A stretch of 46,514 nt of DNA, from NCBI GenBank assembly GCA_028872875.1, contig JAGWOC010000020.1:1-46514 (forward strand). The letters run 5' to 3'. Below, in pieces: positions 15,561-23,290 of this stretch. The notes beneath the pieces were generated by a model. That model did not search any database and was not told where the DNA came from. It worked only from the letters and a program-made list of their open reading frames with translations. The position numbers and the translations under genes are program-made. Position 1 is the first letter of the stretch. The number at the start of each line of letters is the position of its first letter. This stretch comes from Chloroflexota bacterium. GTDB lineage: Bacteria > Chloroflexota > Dehalococcoidia > DSTF01 > JACRBR01.

Positions 15561-15588
15561 CGCTGCGTCTCCGAACGCCCCGCCCGAG

Positions 15589-15616
15589 ACGGCCGCACCG
15601 AAAGGCGCGGCCGTTT
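15589..15616 (+). terminator. Intrinsic terminator of the tad operon
   Basis: A perfect 8-bp stem ACGGCCGC / GCGGCCGT with a 10-nt loop, followed by a short T-run (TTTCGT), 28 nt after the tadC stop. Confidence 0.7.
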
Positions 15617-15703
15617 CGTGTCCATCCGGGGCCCAACCAGCGCTTGCGGGAGGGCAGCGCGCGCTGTGCTGATCCGGCGTGATGGTGCCGCACCCTTCGG
15701 ACC

Positions 15704-15725
15704 GGGCGGCCACATGGGGCCGCCC
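15704..15725. repeat. Palindromic hairpin GGGCGGCC-6-GGCCGCCC
   Basis: A perfect 8-bp inverted repeat with loop ACATGG. It sits just before the first copy of the 31-bp repeat, possibly as part of the same dispersed intergenic element. Confidence 0.5.
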
Positions 15726-15732
15726 CTACAGA

Positions 15733-15763
15733 CGCCGCCCATCGTTCGATGTGGCATCAAGTT
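15733..15763. repeat. 31-bp dispersed repeat, copy 1
   Basis: Identical over 31 bp to 17611-17641. It contains the small palindrome CATCG-TT-CGATG. It lies between the tadC terminator and the heme-monooxygenase gene. Confidence 0.8.
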
Positions 15764-15841
15764 CATCCGGGTGCGGCGCCACCGCGCCATGCGGAACTGC
15801 TACGATGACGGGACGCGCGCAGAGGAGGGAGGCGGAGCCAG

Positions 15842-16165
15842 ATGTTCATCGCCATGAACCGCTTCAAGGTCGCGAGCGGGAAGGAAGCGCAGTTCGAGCA
15901 GACGTGGCGTGAGCGTACGTCGTACCTGCAGGGCGTGCCGGGGTTCGTGCGCTTCGCGCTGCTCCGGGGCGACCAGCCGGGCGACTACATCAGCCACAGC
16001 ACGTGGACGGACCGTGACGCGTTCATCGCCTGGACGAAGAGCGAGTCGTTCGTCTCCGGGCACCGGCAGGGCGCGTCCATGATGGGCGTGCTCGAAGGGC
16101 CGCCCGTGGTCGCGCTCTACGACGCTGTGATCGAGGAGCACGCGGCCGAGGCCGCGGCGACCTGA
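15842..16165 (+). CDS. IsdG/HmoA-like heme-degrading monooxygenase (ABM domain)
   Basis: 107 residues, a single antibiotic-biosynthesis-monooxygenase (ABM) ferredoxin-like domain. The three residues that define IsdG-type heme oxygenases can be placed: N6 (MNRF), W64 (FIAWTKS) and H74 (SGHRQG). The W-H spacing of ten is the same as W67/H77 in IsdG. Family members open the heme ring to release iron. A strong purine-rich ribosome-binding site (GAGGAGGGAGG) precedes the ATG. It is convergent with the WYL regulator, with only 4 nt between them. No heme transporter is nearby, so the physiological role is inferred. Confidence 0.8.
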   Translation: MFIAMNRFKVASGKEAQFEQTWRERTSYLQGVPGFVRFALLRGDQPGDYISHSTWTDRDAFIAWTKSESFVSGHRQGASMMGVLEGPPVVALYDAVIEEHAAEAAAT

Positions 16166-16169
16166 CCGT

Positions 16170-17198
16170 TCAGGCCACGGAGCCGCCGCGCGCCGCGCGG
16201 CTCCCGGCCGCGGGGCTCCGCGCCGGCAGCCTGGGCGGCCGCGCGTAGGCACGCGCCAGTCGCACGGCCTCGCGGCGCAGATCGTCGCGCAACTCGGCCG
16301 GCGCCAACACCTCCACCTCGTCGCCCCAGCTCCGCACCCAGCGTCCGACCTCCATCAGGCTGGCGACGCTGAGCGTCAGCACGCAGCCGCCGCCGTCCTC
16401 GTCTTCGAGCACCTGCGTCGGGTGCCAGCGCGACTCGCGCACGCGCCACGCCACCCGGGGCGAGAAGCGCAGCTTGATGACGTGCCCTTCGCCCCAGATG
16501 ATCCCCCAGGCCGAAGCCAGCAGCGCGTCCAGGCTGAGGTCCGGCGGCAGCTCGAACGACCGTGGCAGCATGTCCGCGGAGACGATGCGCTCCACCTTGA
16601 ACGTGCGCATGCCGCCGTGCGTGTGCGAATGGGCGATGAGGTAGGTCGCGAACCCGGCGGCGCTCGGCTCCAGGAAGTACGGGTCGACGACCACCTCCCG
16701 CGAGCGCTGGCGCCCCGCCGAGCGATAGCTGAGACGGAGCGAGCGCCGCTTCGCCCACGCCTCGGTGACGGTCGCCAGGTTGCGCGAGAACTCGGGGTCG
16801 AGCGGCCGCGCCGCCAGCGCCGCGGCCGCCGCGCGCACCTGGCCCCGGACCGCCTCCGGCATCACGTCGGCGAGCTGGCGCAGCGCGCTCGCGGCGTACG
16901 GGTCGCCCTCGTCGCTGTAGCGCAGGAAGAGGCGCGTGGCCAGCAGCAGCGCGCGCGCCTCCTGCAGCGTCAGCTTCATCGGCGACAGCCGCTCTTCGAC
17001 GGCGAGGAAGTAGCGCCCGCGCTCCTCTCCCAGAGGCACGCCGCTCTCGGTCTGCAGCACCAGCAGGTCGCGCTCGATCGTCCGCACGCTGACGCCGGTC
17101 AGGCGCGCCAGTTCGTGCGTGGTGTAGCCGGCGCGGCGCGAGCGGAACAGCTCCTGGAGGCGCATCAGGCGGACCGAGCGGCGCTGCGGCGTCGTCAT
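16170..17198 (-). CDS. HTH-WYL transcriptional regulator (YafY-type)
   Basis: 342 residues. An N-terminal winged HTH of the HTH_11/DeoR kind (about 8-65, YTTHELARLTGVSVRTIERDL) is followed by a WYL domain (about 140-225, with LRLSYRSAGRQ and YLIAHSHTHGGMRTFKVERI) and a WCX-like C-terminal extension. WYL proteins sense nucleic-acid or nucleotide ligands and regulate DNA-repair or defence genes in some taxa. No defence genes are near. A -10-like TAGGAT (leftward, 17205-17210) lies 6 nt before the ATG, which suggests a leaderless transcript. It is divergent from the small 85-residue gene. Confidence 0.85.
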   Translation of the reverse strand: MTTPQRRSVRLMRLQELFRSRRAGYTTHELARLTGVSVRTIERDLLVLQTESGVPLGEERGRYFLAVEERLSPMKLTLQEARALLLATRLFLRYSDEGDPYAASALRQLADVMPEAVRGQVRAAAAALAARPLDPEFSRNLATVTEAWAKRRSLRLSYRSAGRQRSREVVVDPYFLEPSAAGFATYLIAHSHTHGGMRTFKVERIVSADMLPRSFELPPDLSLDALLASAWGIIWGEGHVIKLRFSPRVAWRVRESRWHPTQVLEDEDGGGCVLTLSVASLMEVGRWVRSWGDEVEVLAPAELRDDLRREAVRLARAYARPPRLPARSPAAGSRAARGGSVA

Positions 17199-17204
17199 GG
17201 GTCT

Positions 17205-17210
17205 ATCCTA
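17205..17210 (-). promoter_or_regulatory. -10-like element of the WYL gene, close to the start codon
   Basis: TAGGAT read leftward, 6 nt before the ATG at 17198. The -35 region is weak. It would yield an almost leaderless mRNA. Confidence 0.35.
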
Positions 17211-17348
17211 TGCGACCGCCGATCTTGACGAAAAGAAGCGCCGTCCCGCCTGGCGCGCGACAGCGGTTGTCGCCTCCCGCGCGTACCGTGATCCTGTCGC
17301 CCCGCCCGAAGCCAGGAATCGTCGTCTCATCAGGGGGTGGAGGCAGCC

Positions 17349-17606
17349 ATGTACCAGACCGTGGAGCCCGTACCGTTCGCCTTTGTCCGAGGCGAAGAGG
17401 TGCTCGCGCGCCTCGCCGGCGCCGAGGTGCACCACCTGCGGGGCGGCGGGCGCCTTGCCCCGGCCTGCGTGCCGCCGTGGATGATCGGTACCGTCATCGG
17501 CGCCCGCCGGAGCGCCGGCACGCCGGCGTACCTGCTGCGGTTCCCGCACGACGAGTGTGAGTGCGTCTGCTGGGTCGACGAGGCGGCGATCGAAGGCACC
17601 GTGTAG
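17349..17606 (+). CDS. Small protein of unknown function with C-terminal Cys cluster
   Basis: 85 residues, no family recognised. Its middle (PPWMIGTVIGARRSAGTPAYLLRFP) reads like a small SH3-like beta barrel, followed by DECECVCWVDE with three closely spaced Cys that could bind a metal. I used the ATG at 17349 because GGAGG lies at the proper distance; a GTG at 17337 is in the same frame. It is divergent from the WYL regulator, which might control it. The coding signal is good (plausible start site, acidic Cys-rich tail), but no function can be assigned. Confidence 0.55.
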   Translation: MYQTVEPVPFAFVRGEEVLARLAGAEVHHLRGGGRLAPACVPPWMIGTVIGARRSAGTPAYLLRFPHDECECVCWVDEAAIEGTV

Positions 17607-17610
17607 TGCG

Positions 17611-17641
17611 CGCCGCCCATCGTTCGATGTGGCATCAAGTT
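17611..17641. repeat. 31-bp dispersed repeat, copy 2
   Basis: Identical over 31 bp to 15733-15763. It starts 5 nt after the stop of the 85-residue gene, in the gap to the convergent VTT-domain gene. Confidence 0.8.
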
Positions 17642-17673
17642 GCACCGGCACGAGCGCCGTCCGGGCCGGGGCG

Positions 17674-18381
17674 CTACACGAAGCGAAGCTGCATGCCGAT
17701 GTACGCCAGCAGCAGCCCGCGCAGGATCTTGCCGGCGACGGTCGCGATGAGGAACCGGCGGAACGAAAGCCGCACGGAACCGGCCGTCAGCCCCGCGACC
17801 TCGAACAGCGGGTTGGGCACGGCCGAGAGGACGAAGAGTGTCAGCATGCCCCAGCGCCGCATCAGCCGGACGACTGCGTCCATGGACCACTGCACCGCGC
17901 TCCGGAACCAGGCCGGCCCGCGGAGCTCGTGTCCCTTCGCCAGCTCCGCCCCCAGGTATCCGGCGTAGTACGCCGTGATCTCACCGAGCCCCATCCCCAG
18001 CCCGCCCATCAACCCGACGAGCCACGGGAAGGCCGAGTGCTTCCCCTCGCGCACGATCAGCGCCTGCGCCGTCGCCGTCAGGCCGGGGACCGGGATGGCG
18101 ACGGTGACGGTGCTGACCAGGTTGATCGCGAAGATGCCGGCGTAGCCGAAGCCCTGCAGCCCGTCCGCGAGGCCCGGGAAGACCAGCATGACGATCCCGA
18201 ACACCAGCGCACCACCGACGACGCCTGTGACCAGCAGCGCGCGCAGCCGTGGGTGCAGCGCCAGCCACTTGCCGGCGGCCAGGAGCGCGCGGTCCAGCGC
18301 CGAGTGGGTCCGCCCGACGGCTGGGGCGGGCTCGGCCAGGGGCTCGCGGTCGCCGGAAGACTGCGCGGATGTGTGCGCCAT
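17674..18381 (-). CDS. VTT-domain (SNARE-associated/DedA-like) membrane protein
   Basis: 235 residues. About five hydrophobic segments; the VTT core is around residues 65-225, with [21 protein letters not shown], the [13 protein letters not shown] helix and [20 protein letters not shown]. Family members (DedA, YqaA, TVP38) are small membrane proteins linked to membrane homeostasis and lipid flipping. I used the Met at 18381, since the residues upstream in the open frame look non-coding; the ribosome-binding site is weak. It is divergent from the B12-binding mutase subunit gene and convergent with the small Cys-rich gene. Confidence 0.8.
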   Translation of the reverse strand: MAHTSAQSSGDREPLAEPAPAVGRTHSALDRALLAAGKWLALHPRLRALLVTGVVGGALVFGIVMLVFPGLADGLQGFGYAGIFAINLVSTVTVAIPVPGLTATAQALIVREGKHSAFPWLVGLMGGLGMGLGEITAYYAGYLGAELAKGHELRGPAWFRSAVQWSMDAVVRLMRRWGMLTLFVLSAVPNPLFEVAGLTAGSVRLSFRRFLIATVAGKILRGLLLAYIGMQLRFV

Positions 18382-18494
18382 CCCGGCAGTGTATCGGGTG
18401 CCTGTTGGAGGGCCCGGTGGCGCGCCCACGTCCCGGGTCAGGATGCCGGGCGCCCGCCTCGTGGCCGTGGGGTTGACGTGGCGCGCGCGTCCGA

Positions 18495-18523
18495 TTTCCA
18501 TAAGGACGGCTGTTTCCTATAAT
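18495..18523 (+). promoter_or_regulatory. Promoter of the mcmB-meaB pair (leaderless)
   Basis: TTTCCA (18495-18500), 17 nt, then a perfect TATAAT (18518-18523). The ATG at 18533 follows after only 9 nt, so the transcript should start at or within a few bases of the start codon. Confidence 0.6.
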
Positions 18524-18532
18524 CCCCTCGCC

Positions 18533-18955
18533 ATGACCGACCAGACGATCCGCGTGCTGATCGCGAAGCCCGGCCTCGACGGCCACGACCGCGGGGCGAA
18601 GGTCGTCGCGCGCGCGCTCCGCGACGCCGGCATGGAGGTGATCTACACCGGCATCCGCCAGACGCCGGAGATGATCGCCGAGGCGGCGCTGCAGGAGGAC
18701 GTGGACGTCATCGGCCTGAGCATCCTCTCGGGTGCGCACATGGAGCTCTTCCCGCGGGTCATCAACGCGCTCAAGGAGCGCGAGATCGGCCCCGACGACG
18801 TGCTGCTCTTCGCCGGCGGCATCATCCCGGACGACGACATCCCGCGCCTCAAGCAGATGGGGTTCCAGGCGGTGTTCGGCCCGGGCACCTCGACCGAGGA
18901 CGTGATCAAGTTCGTGCGCGAGTGGGCCGGCGCGCGCGCCATCGGCACCGCGTAG
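18533..18955 (+). CDS. Methylmalonyl-CoA mutase small subunit (B12-binding)
   Basis: 140 residues, a free-standing cobalamin-binding domain. The base-off B12 motif is present: DGHDRG (His is the lower axial ligand), SILSG, and AGGIIPDDD. Such subunits pair with a separate catalytic subunit of methylmalonyl-CoA mutase or a related mutase (ethylmalonyl-, isobutyryl- or hydroxyisobutyryl-CoA). The large subunit is not in this window. The gene has a TATAAT box directly before its ATG and no ribosome-binding site. MeaB begins 1 nt after its stop codon, so the two are coupled. Confidence 0.9.
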   Translation: MTDQTIRVLIAKPGLDGHDRGAKVVARALRDAGMEVIYTGIRQTPEMIAEAALQEDVDVIGLSILSGAHMELFPRVINALKEREIGPDDVLLFAGGIIPDDDIPRLKQMGFQAVFGPGTSTEDVIKFVREWAGARAIGTA

Positions 18956-18956
18956 C

Positions 18957-19895
18957 ATGTCCCCGGACGTGGAGGCGCTCGTCGAGCGGCTGCTCGCGGG
19001 CAACCGCCGCGCGCTCGCGCGCATCCTCACGCAGATCGAGAACGACGCCCCGGCCGGCCGCCGCGCGCTCTCGCTGCTGTATCCGCGCTCCGGCCGCGCC
19101 CACACCGTCGGCCTCACGGGCTCGGCGGGCTCGGGCAAGAGCACGCTCGTCGCGGCGCTCGCCCGCGTGTTGCGCGCGCGCGGCAGGACGCTCGGGATCG
19201 TCGCCATCGACCCCACGAGCCCGTTCAGCCAGGGTGCCCTGCTGGGCGACCGCATCCGCATGCAGGAGCTGACCGCCGACCGCGAGGTCTTCCTGCGCAG
19301 CATGGCGACGCGCGGCAACCTGGGCGGCCTGGCGCCCGCGACGGCGGGCATCGTCACGGCGCTCGACGCCTTTGGCAAGGACGTCGTGATCGTCGAGACC
19401 GTCGGCGCGGGCCAGGACGAGGTCGAGGTCGCGGCGATGGCCGACACCACCGTCGTCGTGCTCACCCCGGGCAGCGGCGACGACGTGCAGGCGATGAAGG
19501 CCGGCATCATGGAGATCGCCGACGTGCTCGTCGTCAACAAGTCCGACCTGCCGAACGCCGACCTGCTCGCCCGCCAGTTGCGCTCGATCGTCGAGGCGGC
19601 GCGCAGCGGGCGGCCGACGCCGATCGTGCGCACGGCGTCGGCGCTGGGGGAAGGCATCGAGGCGCTGGCCGATGCGCTCGAGGAGCACCGCGCCTACATC
19701 GAGCAGCCGGACGTGCGCGCGGCGCACCGTCGCGCGCAGGCGCGGCACCAGGTGCTCGCGCTCGCGCGGCAGCGGCTGATCGACCGCGTCGTGACGGTGC
19801 ACTCCGGCGACGGCCGCCTCGACGACCTCGTCGCGCAGGTCGCCGACCGCCGCCTCGACCCGCAGGCCGCCGCCGACGCGCTGATTACGGAGTAG
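18957..19895 (+). CDS. meaB: MeaB/ArgK-type G3E GTPase, mutase chaperone
   Basis: 312 residues. Walker A GSAGSGKST (about 55-63), switch region IDPTSPFSQGALLGDRIRM, G3-like ETVGAGQDEVEVA, and G4 NKSD are all present, as in MeaB. MeaB gates adenosylcobalamin delivery to acyl-CoA mutases and protects them from inactivation. The C-terminal helical dimerisation region is also present. It follows the B12-binding subunit with 1 nt between them. It ends before a good hairpin terminator and is convergent with the nitroreductase gene. Confidence 0.92.
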   Translation: MSPDVEALVERLLAGNRRALARILTQIENDAPAGRRALSLLYPRSGRAHTVGLTGSAGSGKSTLVAALARVLRARGRTLGIVAIDPTSPFSQGALLGDRIRMQELTADREVFLRSMATRGNLGGLAPATAGIVTALDAFGKDVVIVETVGAGQDEVEVAAMADTTVVVLTPGSGDDVQAMKAGIMEIADVLVVNKSDLPNADLLARQLRSIVEAARSGRPTPIVRTASALGEGIEALADALEEHRAYIEQPDVRAAHRRAQARHQVLALARQRLIDRVVTVHSGDGRLDDLVAQVADRRLDPQAAADALITE

Positions 19896-19919
19896 CGGCC
19901 GTGGCCGTGGAGCCGGCGG

Positions 19920-19948
19920 GCGCGTCGCACGTTGCCCGACGCGCGTTT
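19920..19948 (+). terminator. Terminator after meaB
   Basis: Perfect 8-bp stem GCGCGTCG / CGACGCGC (19920-19927 and 19937-19944) followed by GTTT. Confidence 0.6.
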
Positions 19949-19985
19949 GCGGACACTGAGTGCGAGGGGGTGGCGCGTCCCATCC

Positions 19986-20588
19986 TTACCGCTCGATGAT
20001 CAGCGCCCGCGCGTCCGGGGCGGCGCGTGGCTTCGGCGCCGCACCCGAGGCCGCGTAGCCCAGCACGACGAAGGCTTGCGCGACGTACTCCGCCGGCAGC
20101 GCCAGCGCCTCGCGCACGGCCTCCGGCGCGAAGAGCGGCGCCGAGAGCCAGTACGATGCCAGCCCGAGCGCGTGCGCGGCCAGCATCAGGTTCTGGATGC
20201 CGGCGCCGGCGGACTGCTGCGCCATCGCCCATTCGTGGCGCGCGCGCCGCTCGTCGGGCCAGTCGCGCAGCCCTTCGTGCGTGAGGCACGACAGCACGAG
20301 CGCCGGCGCGCCGGCGATCTGGCGGCGCGACTTGCGCAGCAGCCGCTCGATCAGCGCCTCGGGGTGCCCGTCGCGTTCCAGATCCGCGCGCCAGGCCTCG
20401 CCCATGCTCGCGGCGAGCGCCTGTCGTCGCTCCAGGCCGACGATCACGTACCGCCACGGCTTCGTGTGGTGTGGCGCCGGCGCCAGGCACGCCAGCTCCA
20501 GCGCCCGACCGACGAGCGCCGCGGGCACCGGCCGCGCGTCGAGCTGGCGCAGCGAGCGGCGCGTCGCGATGGCTTCGAGCGCGTCCAT
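19986..20588 (-). CDS. FMN nitroreductase-family protein, probable dehydro-F420 reductase
   Basis: 200 residues of the nitroreductase fold. The FMN-binding N-terminal motif RRSLRQ (10-15), PAPHHTKPWRYVIV, the SAGAGIQNLMLAAHALGLASYWLS helix and FVVLGYA near the end are typical. Its start codon overlaps the cofC stop (TGATG), so it is coupled to F420 biosynthesis. In mycobacteria the C-terminal nitroreductase domain of FbiB reduces dehydro-F420-0 with FMN. A free-standing version is what this operon appears to encode, without the gamma-glutamyl ligase (CofE) part. The specific function is inferred from the neighbours. Confidence 0.75.
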   Translation of the reverse strand: MDALEAIATRRSLRQLDARPVPAALVGRALELACLAPAPHHTKPWRYVIVGLERRQALAASMGEAWRADLERDGHPEALIERLLRKSRRQIAGAPALVLSCLTHEGLRDWPDERRARHEWAMAQQSAGAGIQNLMLAAHALGLASYWLSAPLFAPEAVREALALPAEYVAQAFVVLGYAASGAAPKPRAAPDARALIIER

Positions 20589-21268
20589 CAGCGCGTGCCC
20601 GTCGCCCGCGAGCGCGCCCGCGCGTCGATCCAGCCACGCGTTGCCGCGCCGACGGGCAGCCCCGGCAGCGCGTCAAGGTCTTCCGGGGCGTCGACGTCGA
20701 AGCGCAGCCCGTCGATATCGAGCACCACGACGTCGATGCCCGCATCGCGCGCGGCCCGGCGGTGCGCGTCCGCGCTGTCGCGGCCGAAGCGCATGCCGAC
20801 CGCCTCCGCGGGGCGCAGCGCCAGCGCGTTTGTGCCGTTGTCCTGCGACGGGACGATGACGGCGCGCGGCGCGTCGCCGGCGAGCGCGTCGACGACCGCG
20901 CGGACGTCGTCAGCGCGCGCGAGCGGGATGTCGGCCGGCAGGATCACGAGCTCGTCCGCGCCCCCGTGGCGCGTGAGGTAGCGCTGCCCGAAGGAGAGGC
21001 CGTCGTTCAGCGCCTGGAGGCCCGACGCCGTGCGGACGGCCGGCGGCTCGGCGATCGGACTGGCCCCCAGCTCGCGCGCGTGCGACAGCGCTTCGCTGTC
21101 GGCGCTGACGACCGCGACGACGTCGAAGCGCCCGCTCTCCCTGCAGGCGGAGATCACGTCGGTCAGCATCGCGAGTGCCAGCTCGGCGCGCTCCGTGCCG
21201 TCGAGCAGGTCGGCGAGGCGCATCTTGGCCTCTGGCAACGCTTTCATGGGGATCAGTGCGGCGCGCAT
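20588..21268 (-). CDS. cofC: 2-phospholactate/PEP guanylyltransferase CofC/FbiD
   Basis: 226 residues with a nucleotidyltransferase fold: N-terminal LIPMKALPEAKMRLADLLDG, and ILPADIPLARADDV containing the metal-binding Asp. CofC/FbiD activates 2-phospho-L-lactate or phosphoenolpyruvate with GTP for F420 synthesis. It starts 4 nt after the cofD stop and overlaps the nitroreductase start, so the three genes form a tight operon. Confidence 0.88.
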   Translation of the reverse strand: MRAALIPMKALPEAKMRLADLLDGTERAELALAMLTDVISACRESGRFDVVAVVSADSEALSHARELGASPIAEPPAVRTASGLQALNDGLSFGQRYLTRHGGADELVILPADIPLARADDVRAVVDALAGDAPRAVIVPSQDNGTNALALRPAEAVGMRFGRDSADAHRRAARDAGIDVVVLDIDGLRFDVDAPEDLDALPGLPVGAATRGWIDARARSRATGTR

Positions 21269-21272
21269 CGCC

Positions 21273-22199
21273 TCATTGAACCGCGGCGAGCACGGCTTCG
21301 GCCAGCGCCCGCTTCTCGGCCGGCCCGCGCATGATCGTCTGCGTCACGGCGGCGCGCACGCCCGCGGACTCGACGGCCGGCGCGAGTGCCCGGTCCTCTT
21401 CGTCGATCACGAGCACGTCGAGGAAGTCGGCGTAGGCCCCGGCCACGCCCGCCGCAGTCGGCGTCATGCCGAGCGATGCCATCATGCGGTCCGCCGGCCC
21501 CTTGATCGTCCTGCCGCCGACGATCGGGCTCACCGCGACGATGCTCGCGGCCGTCGCGCGCAGCGCATCGCGCACGCCGCGCACCGCGAGCAGCGGGCCG
21601 ATGCTGACGACGGGGTTGCTCGGCGCAACGATCACCGCGCCGGCCGTCGCGATCGCGTCGAGCACGCCGGGCGCGGGCGCGGCGGCGTCGATGCCCTCGA
21701 AGCGCACGGCGCGCACCTCGTCCTCCGTCCGTCGTTTGACGAAGTACTCCTGGAACGTCAGCGTGCCGGCGTCGGTCTCGACGAGCGTGCGGATGCGGTC
21801 GTCGGACACGGGCAGCAGCCGCAGCCCCAGCCCGAACGCCGCGGCGATGCGCGCCGTCGCCTCGCTCAGCGTGGCGCCGTCGCGCAGCAGACGCGTGCGG
21901 AAGGCGTGCGTCGCCATGTCGGCGTCGCCCAGGCTGAACCAGGTCTCGTACCCGAAGCGCCGCAGCGCGTCGAGCGCCTGGTACGTCTCGCTGGCGAGCC
22001 CCCAGCCGTGCGCCGGGTCGATGGCGCCGGCGAGCGTATAGATGACCGTGTCGATGTCGGGCGAGACGCGCAGCCCGAAGAAGTCCTCGTCGTCGCCGGT
22101 GTTGGAGATGACGGTGATCCGCTCCTGCGGCACGACCTGCACGAGCCCTTCGAGGAAGCGCGCCGCCCCGACCCCGCCCGCGAGCACGGTGACGTCCAT
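21273..22199 (-). CDS. cofD: 2-phospho-L-lactate transferase CofD/FbiA
   Basis: 308 residues. It begins with the CofD signature MDVTVLAGGVGAARFLEGL, followed by VISNTGDDEDFFGLRVSPDIDT and the VAPSNPVVSIGPLL motif. The enzyme moves the phospholactyl or phosphoenolpyruvyl moiety from CofC's product to the deazaflavin Fo, giving F420-0 or dehydro-F420-0. It is the first gene of the cofD-cofC-nitroreductase operon. There is no clear ribosome-binding site; a -10-like TACGAT (22206-22211, leftward) lies 6 nt before the ATG, which suggests a leaderless mRNA. Confidence 0.92.
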   Translation of the reverse strand: MDVTVLAGGVGAARFLEGLVQVVPQERITVISNTGDDEDFFGLRVSPDIDTVIYTLAGAIDPAHGWGLASETYQALDALRRFGYETWFSLGDADMATHAFRTRLLRDGATLSEATARIAAAFGLGLRLLPVSDDRIRTLVETDAGTLTFQEYFVKRRTEDEVRAVRFEGIDAAAPAPGVLDAIATAGAVIVAPSNPVVSIGPLLAVRGVRDALRATAASIVAVSPIVGGRTIKGPADRMMASLGMTPTAAGVAGAYADFLDVLVIDEEDRALAPAVESAGVRAAVTQTIMRGPAEKRALAEAVLAAVQ

Positions 22200-22205
22200 G
22201 CCGGG

Positions 22206-22211
22206 ATCGTA
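22206..22211 (-). promoter_or_regulatory. -10-like element of the cof operon
   Basis: TACGAT read leftward, six nt before the cofD ATG. No good -35 box is visible. Confidence 0.35.
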
Positions 22212-22305
22212 GCAGCGAAGCGCGTGTGGTGGTGGAGGACGCAGGTGATCCGCTCGGCCCGCCGATCTGTGTCCATCCGTGACATCTGTGGACCGGCTTG
22301 CGTCC

Positions 22306-23187
22306 TTACACGAACAGCGGCGCCATGCCCGCGCGCTCGACGAGCGCCCGCATCTCCGCGTCCGCCGGCGCGATGCCGCGCGAGCGCGCCGCGGCATCGA
22401 GGATGCGGGGCAGCAGCGTCAGGTCGCCCGCGGTGTTCAGGAAGGCGCGCGGCCGTCCCAGCACGTAGTCGACCGCCAGGTCGATGTCGCGCTGCTCCCG
22501 CAGCGGCTCGTACCACGTCGTGTGCGGCCGCTCGCCGGGCGGCAGGCTCGCGGTGGGCTCCCGCCACGGCCCGAGCGTGATGCCCTTGATCGTCTGCATC
22601 GCGACGCCCCGTCCGGCGCAGACCTTCGCCAACTCCTCGAAATCGGCGGCGTACGCCCGATTCTGCATCATCGTACAGTTGTACGGCAGCAGCACCGAGT
22701 CGAAGGGGAAGCGCTCGAGGCTGCGCAGGTGCATCGCGGCGGCCGTCGTGCCGTGGCCGGTGACGCCGATGAAGCGCACCTGGCCCCGCTCGCGCGCCTC
22801 GAGCGCCGCCTCCAGTGCGCCGCCTGGCCCGAGCGCCGTCGCCCACTCGCCGGGATCGACGAGATTGTGGAGCTGGAGCAGGTCGACGCTCTCGACGCGC
22901 AGACGCTCGAGCGAGTGCGCGAACTGCGCGGCCGCCGTCTTGCGCGTGCGCTGGTCCGTCTTCGTAGCAAGGAAGAAGTCGGCGCGATGCGCCGGCATCC
23001 ACGAGCCGACGTGCCGCTCGGCGCGTCCGTAGCTCGCCGCGGTGTCGATGTGGTTGACGCCGGCGCGCAGCAGCACGTCGAGCGTGCGCGCCGCCGCGTC
23101 GGCGTCGACGCCCCACATCGCCGCCGCGCCGAAGATGACGCGTGTGCTCTCGTGTCCCGTGCGCCCGAACGGTTGCGTCGCGATCAT
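22306..23187 (-). CDS. Aldo/keto reductase
   Basis: 293 residues, AKR TIM barrel. The catalytic tetrad can be assigned from [11 protein letters not shown] (Asp, Tyr), FLATKTD (Lys) and LLQLHNLV (His). The C-terminal half ([22 protein letters not shown]) matches a subgroup of short AKRs without a full NADPH-phosphate loop, so the cofactor is uncertain. I used the ATG at 23187 with GGAGG upstream; the longer frame begins in non-coding sequence. It lies in tandem with a second AKR, near F420 genes. The substrate is unknown. Confidence 0.85.
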   Translation of the reverse strand: MIATQPFGRTGHESTRVIFGAAAMWGVDADAAARTLDVLLRAGVNHIDTAASYGRAERHVGSWMPAHRADFFLATKTDQRTRKTAAAQFAHSLERLRVESVDLLQLHNLVDPGEWATALGPGGALEAALEARERGQVRFIGVTGHGTTAAAMHLRSLERFPFDSVLLPYNCTMMQNRAYAADFEELAKVCAGRGVAMQTIKGITLGPWREPTASLPPGERPHTTWYEPLREQRDIDLAVDYVLGRPRAFLNTAGDLTLLPRILDAAARSRGIAPADAEMRALVERAGMAPLFV

Positions 23188-23290
23188 GATGCCTCCGGTG
23201 GTGCGGGCCGGCTCGGAGGTGAAGGGTAGAAGGGGAGCGGAGCGCTGGAGCCACGTCCCATCTTGTACCCTCCAGTGCCTGCCGTCAGCG

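Noticed and set aside
17981-19657. A 558-codon minus-strand frame across the VTT, B12-subunit and MeaB genes
   Set aside because: It crosses three recognisable genes and has no domain pattern; a shadow frame.
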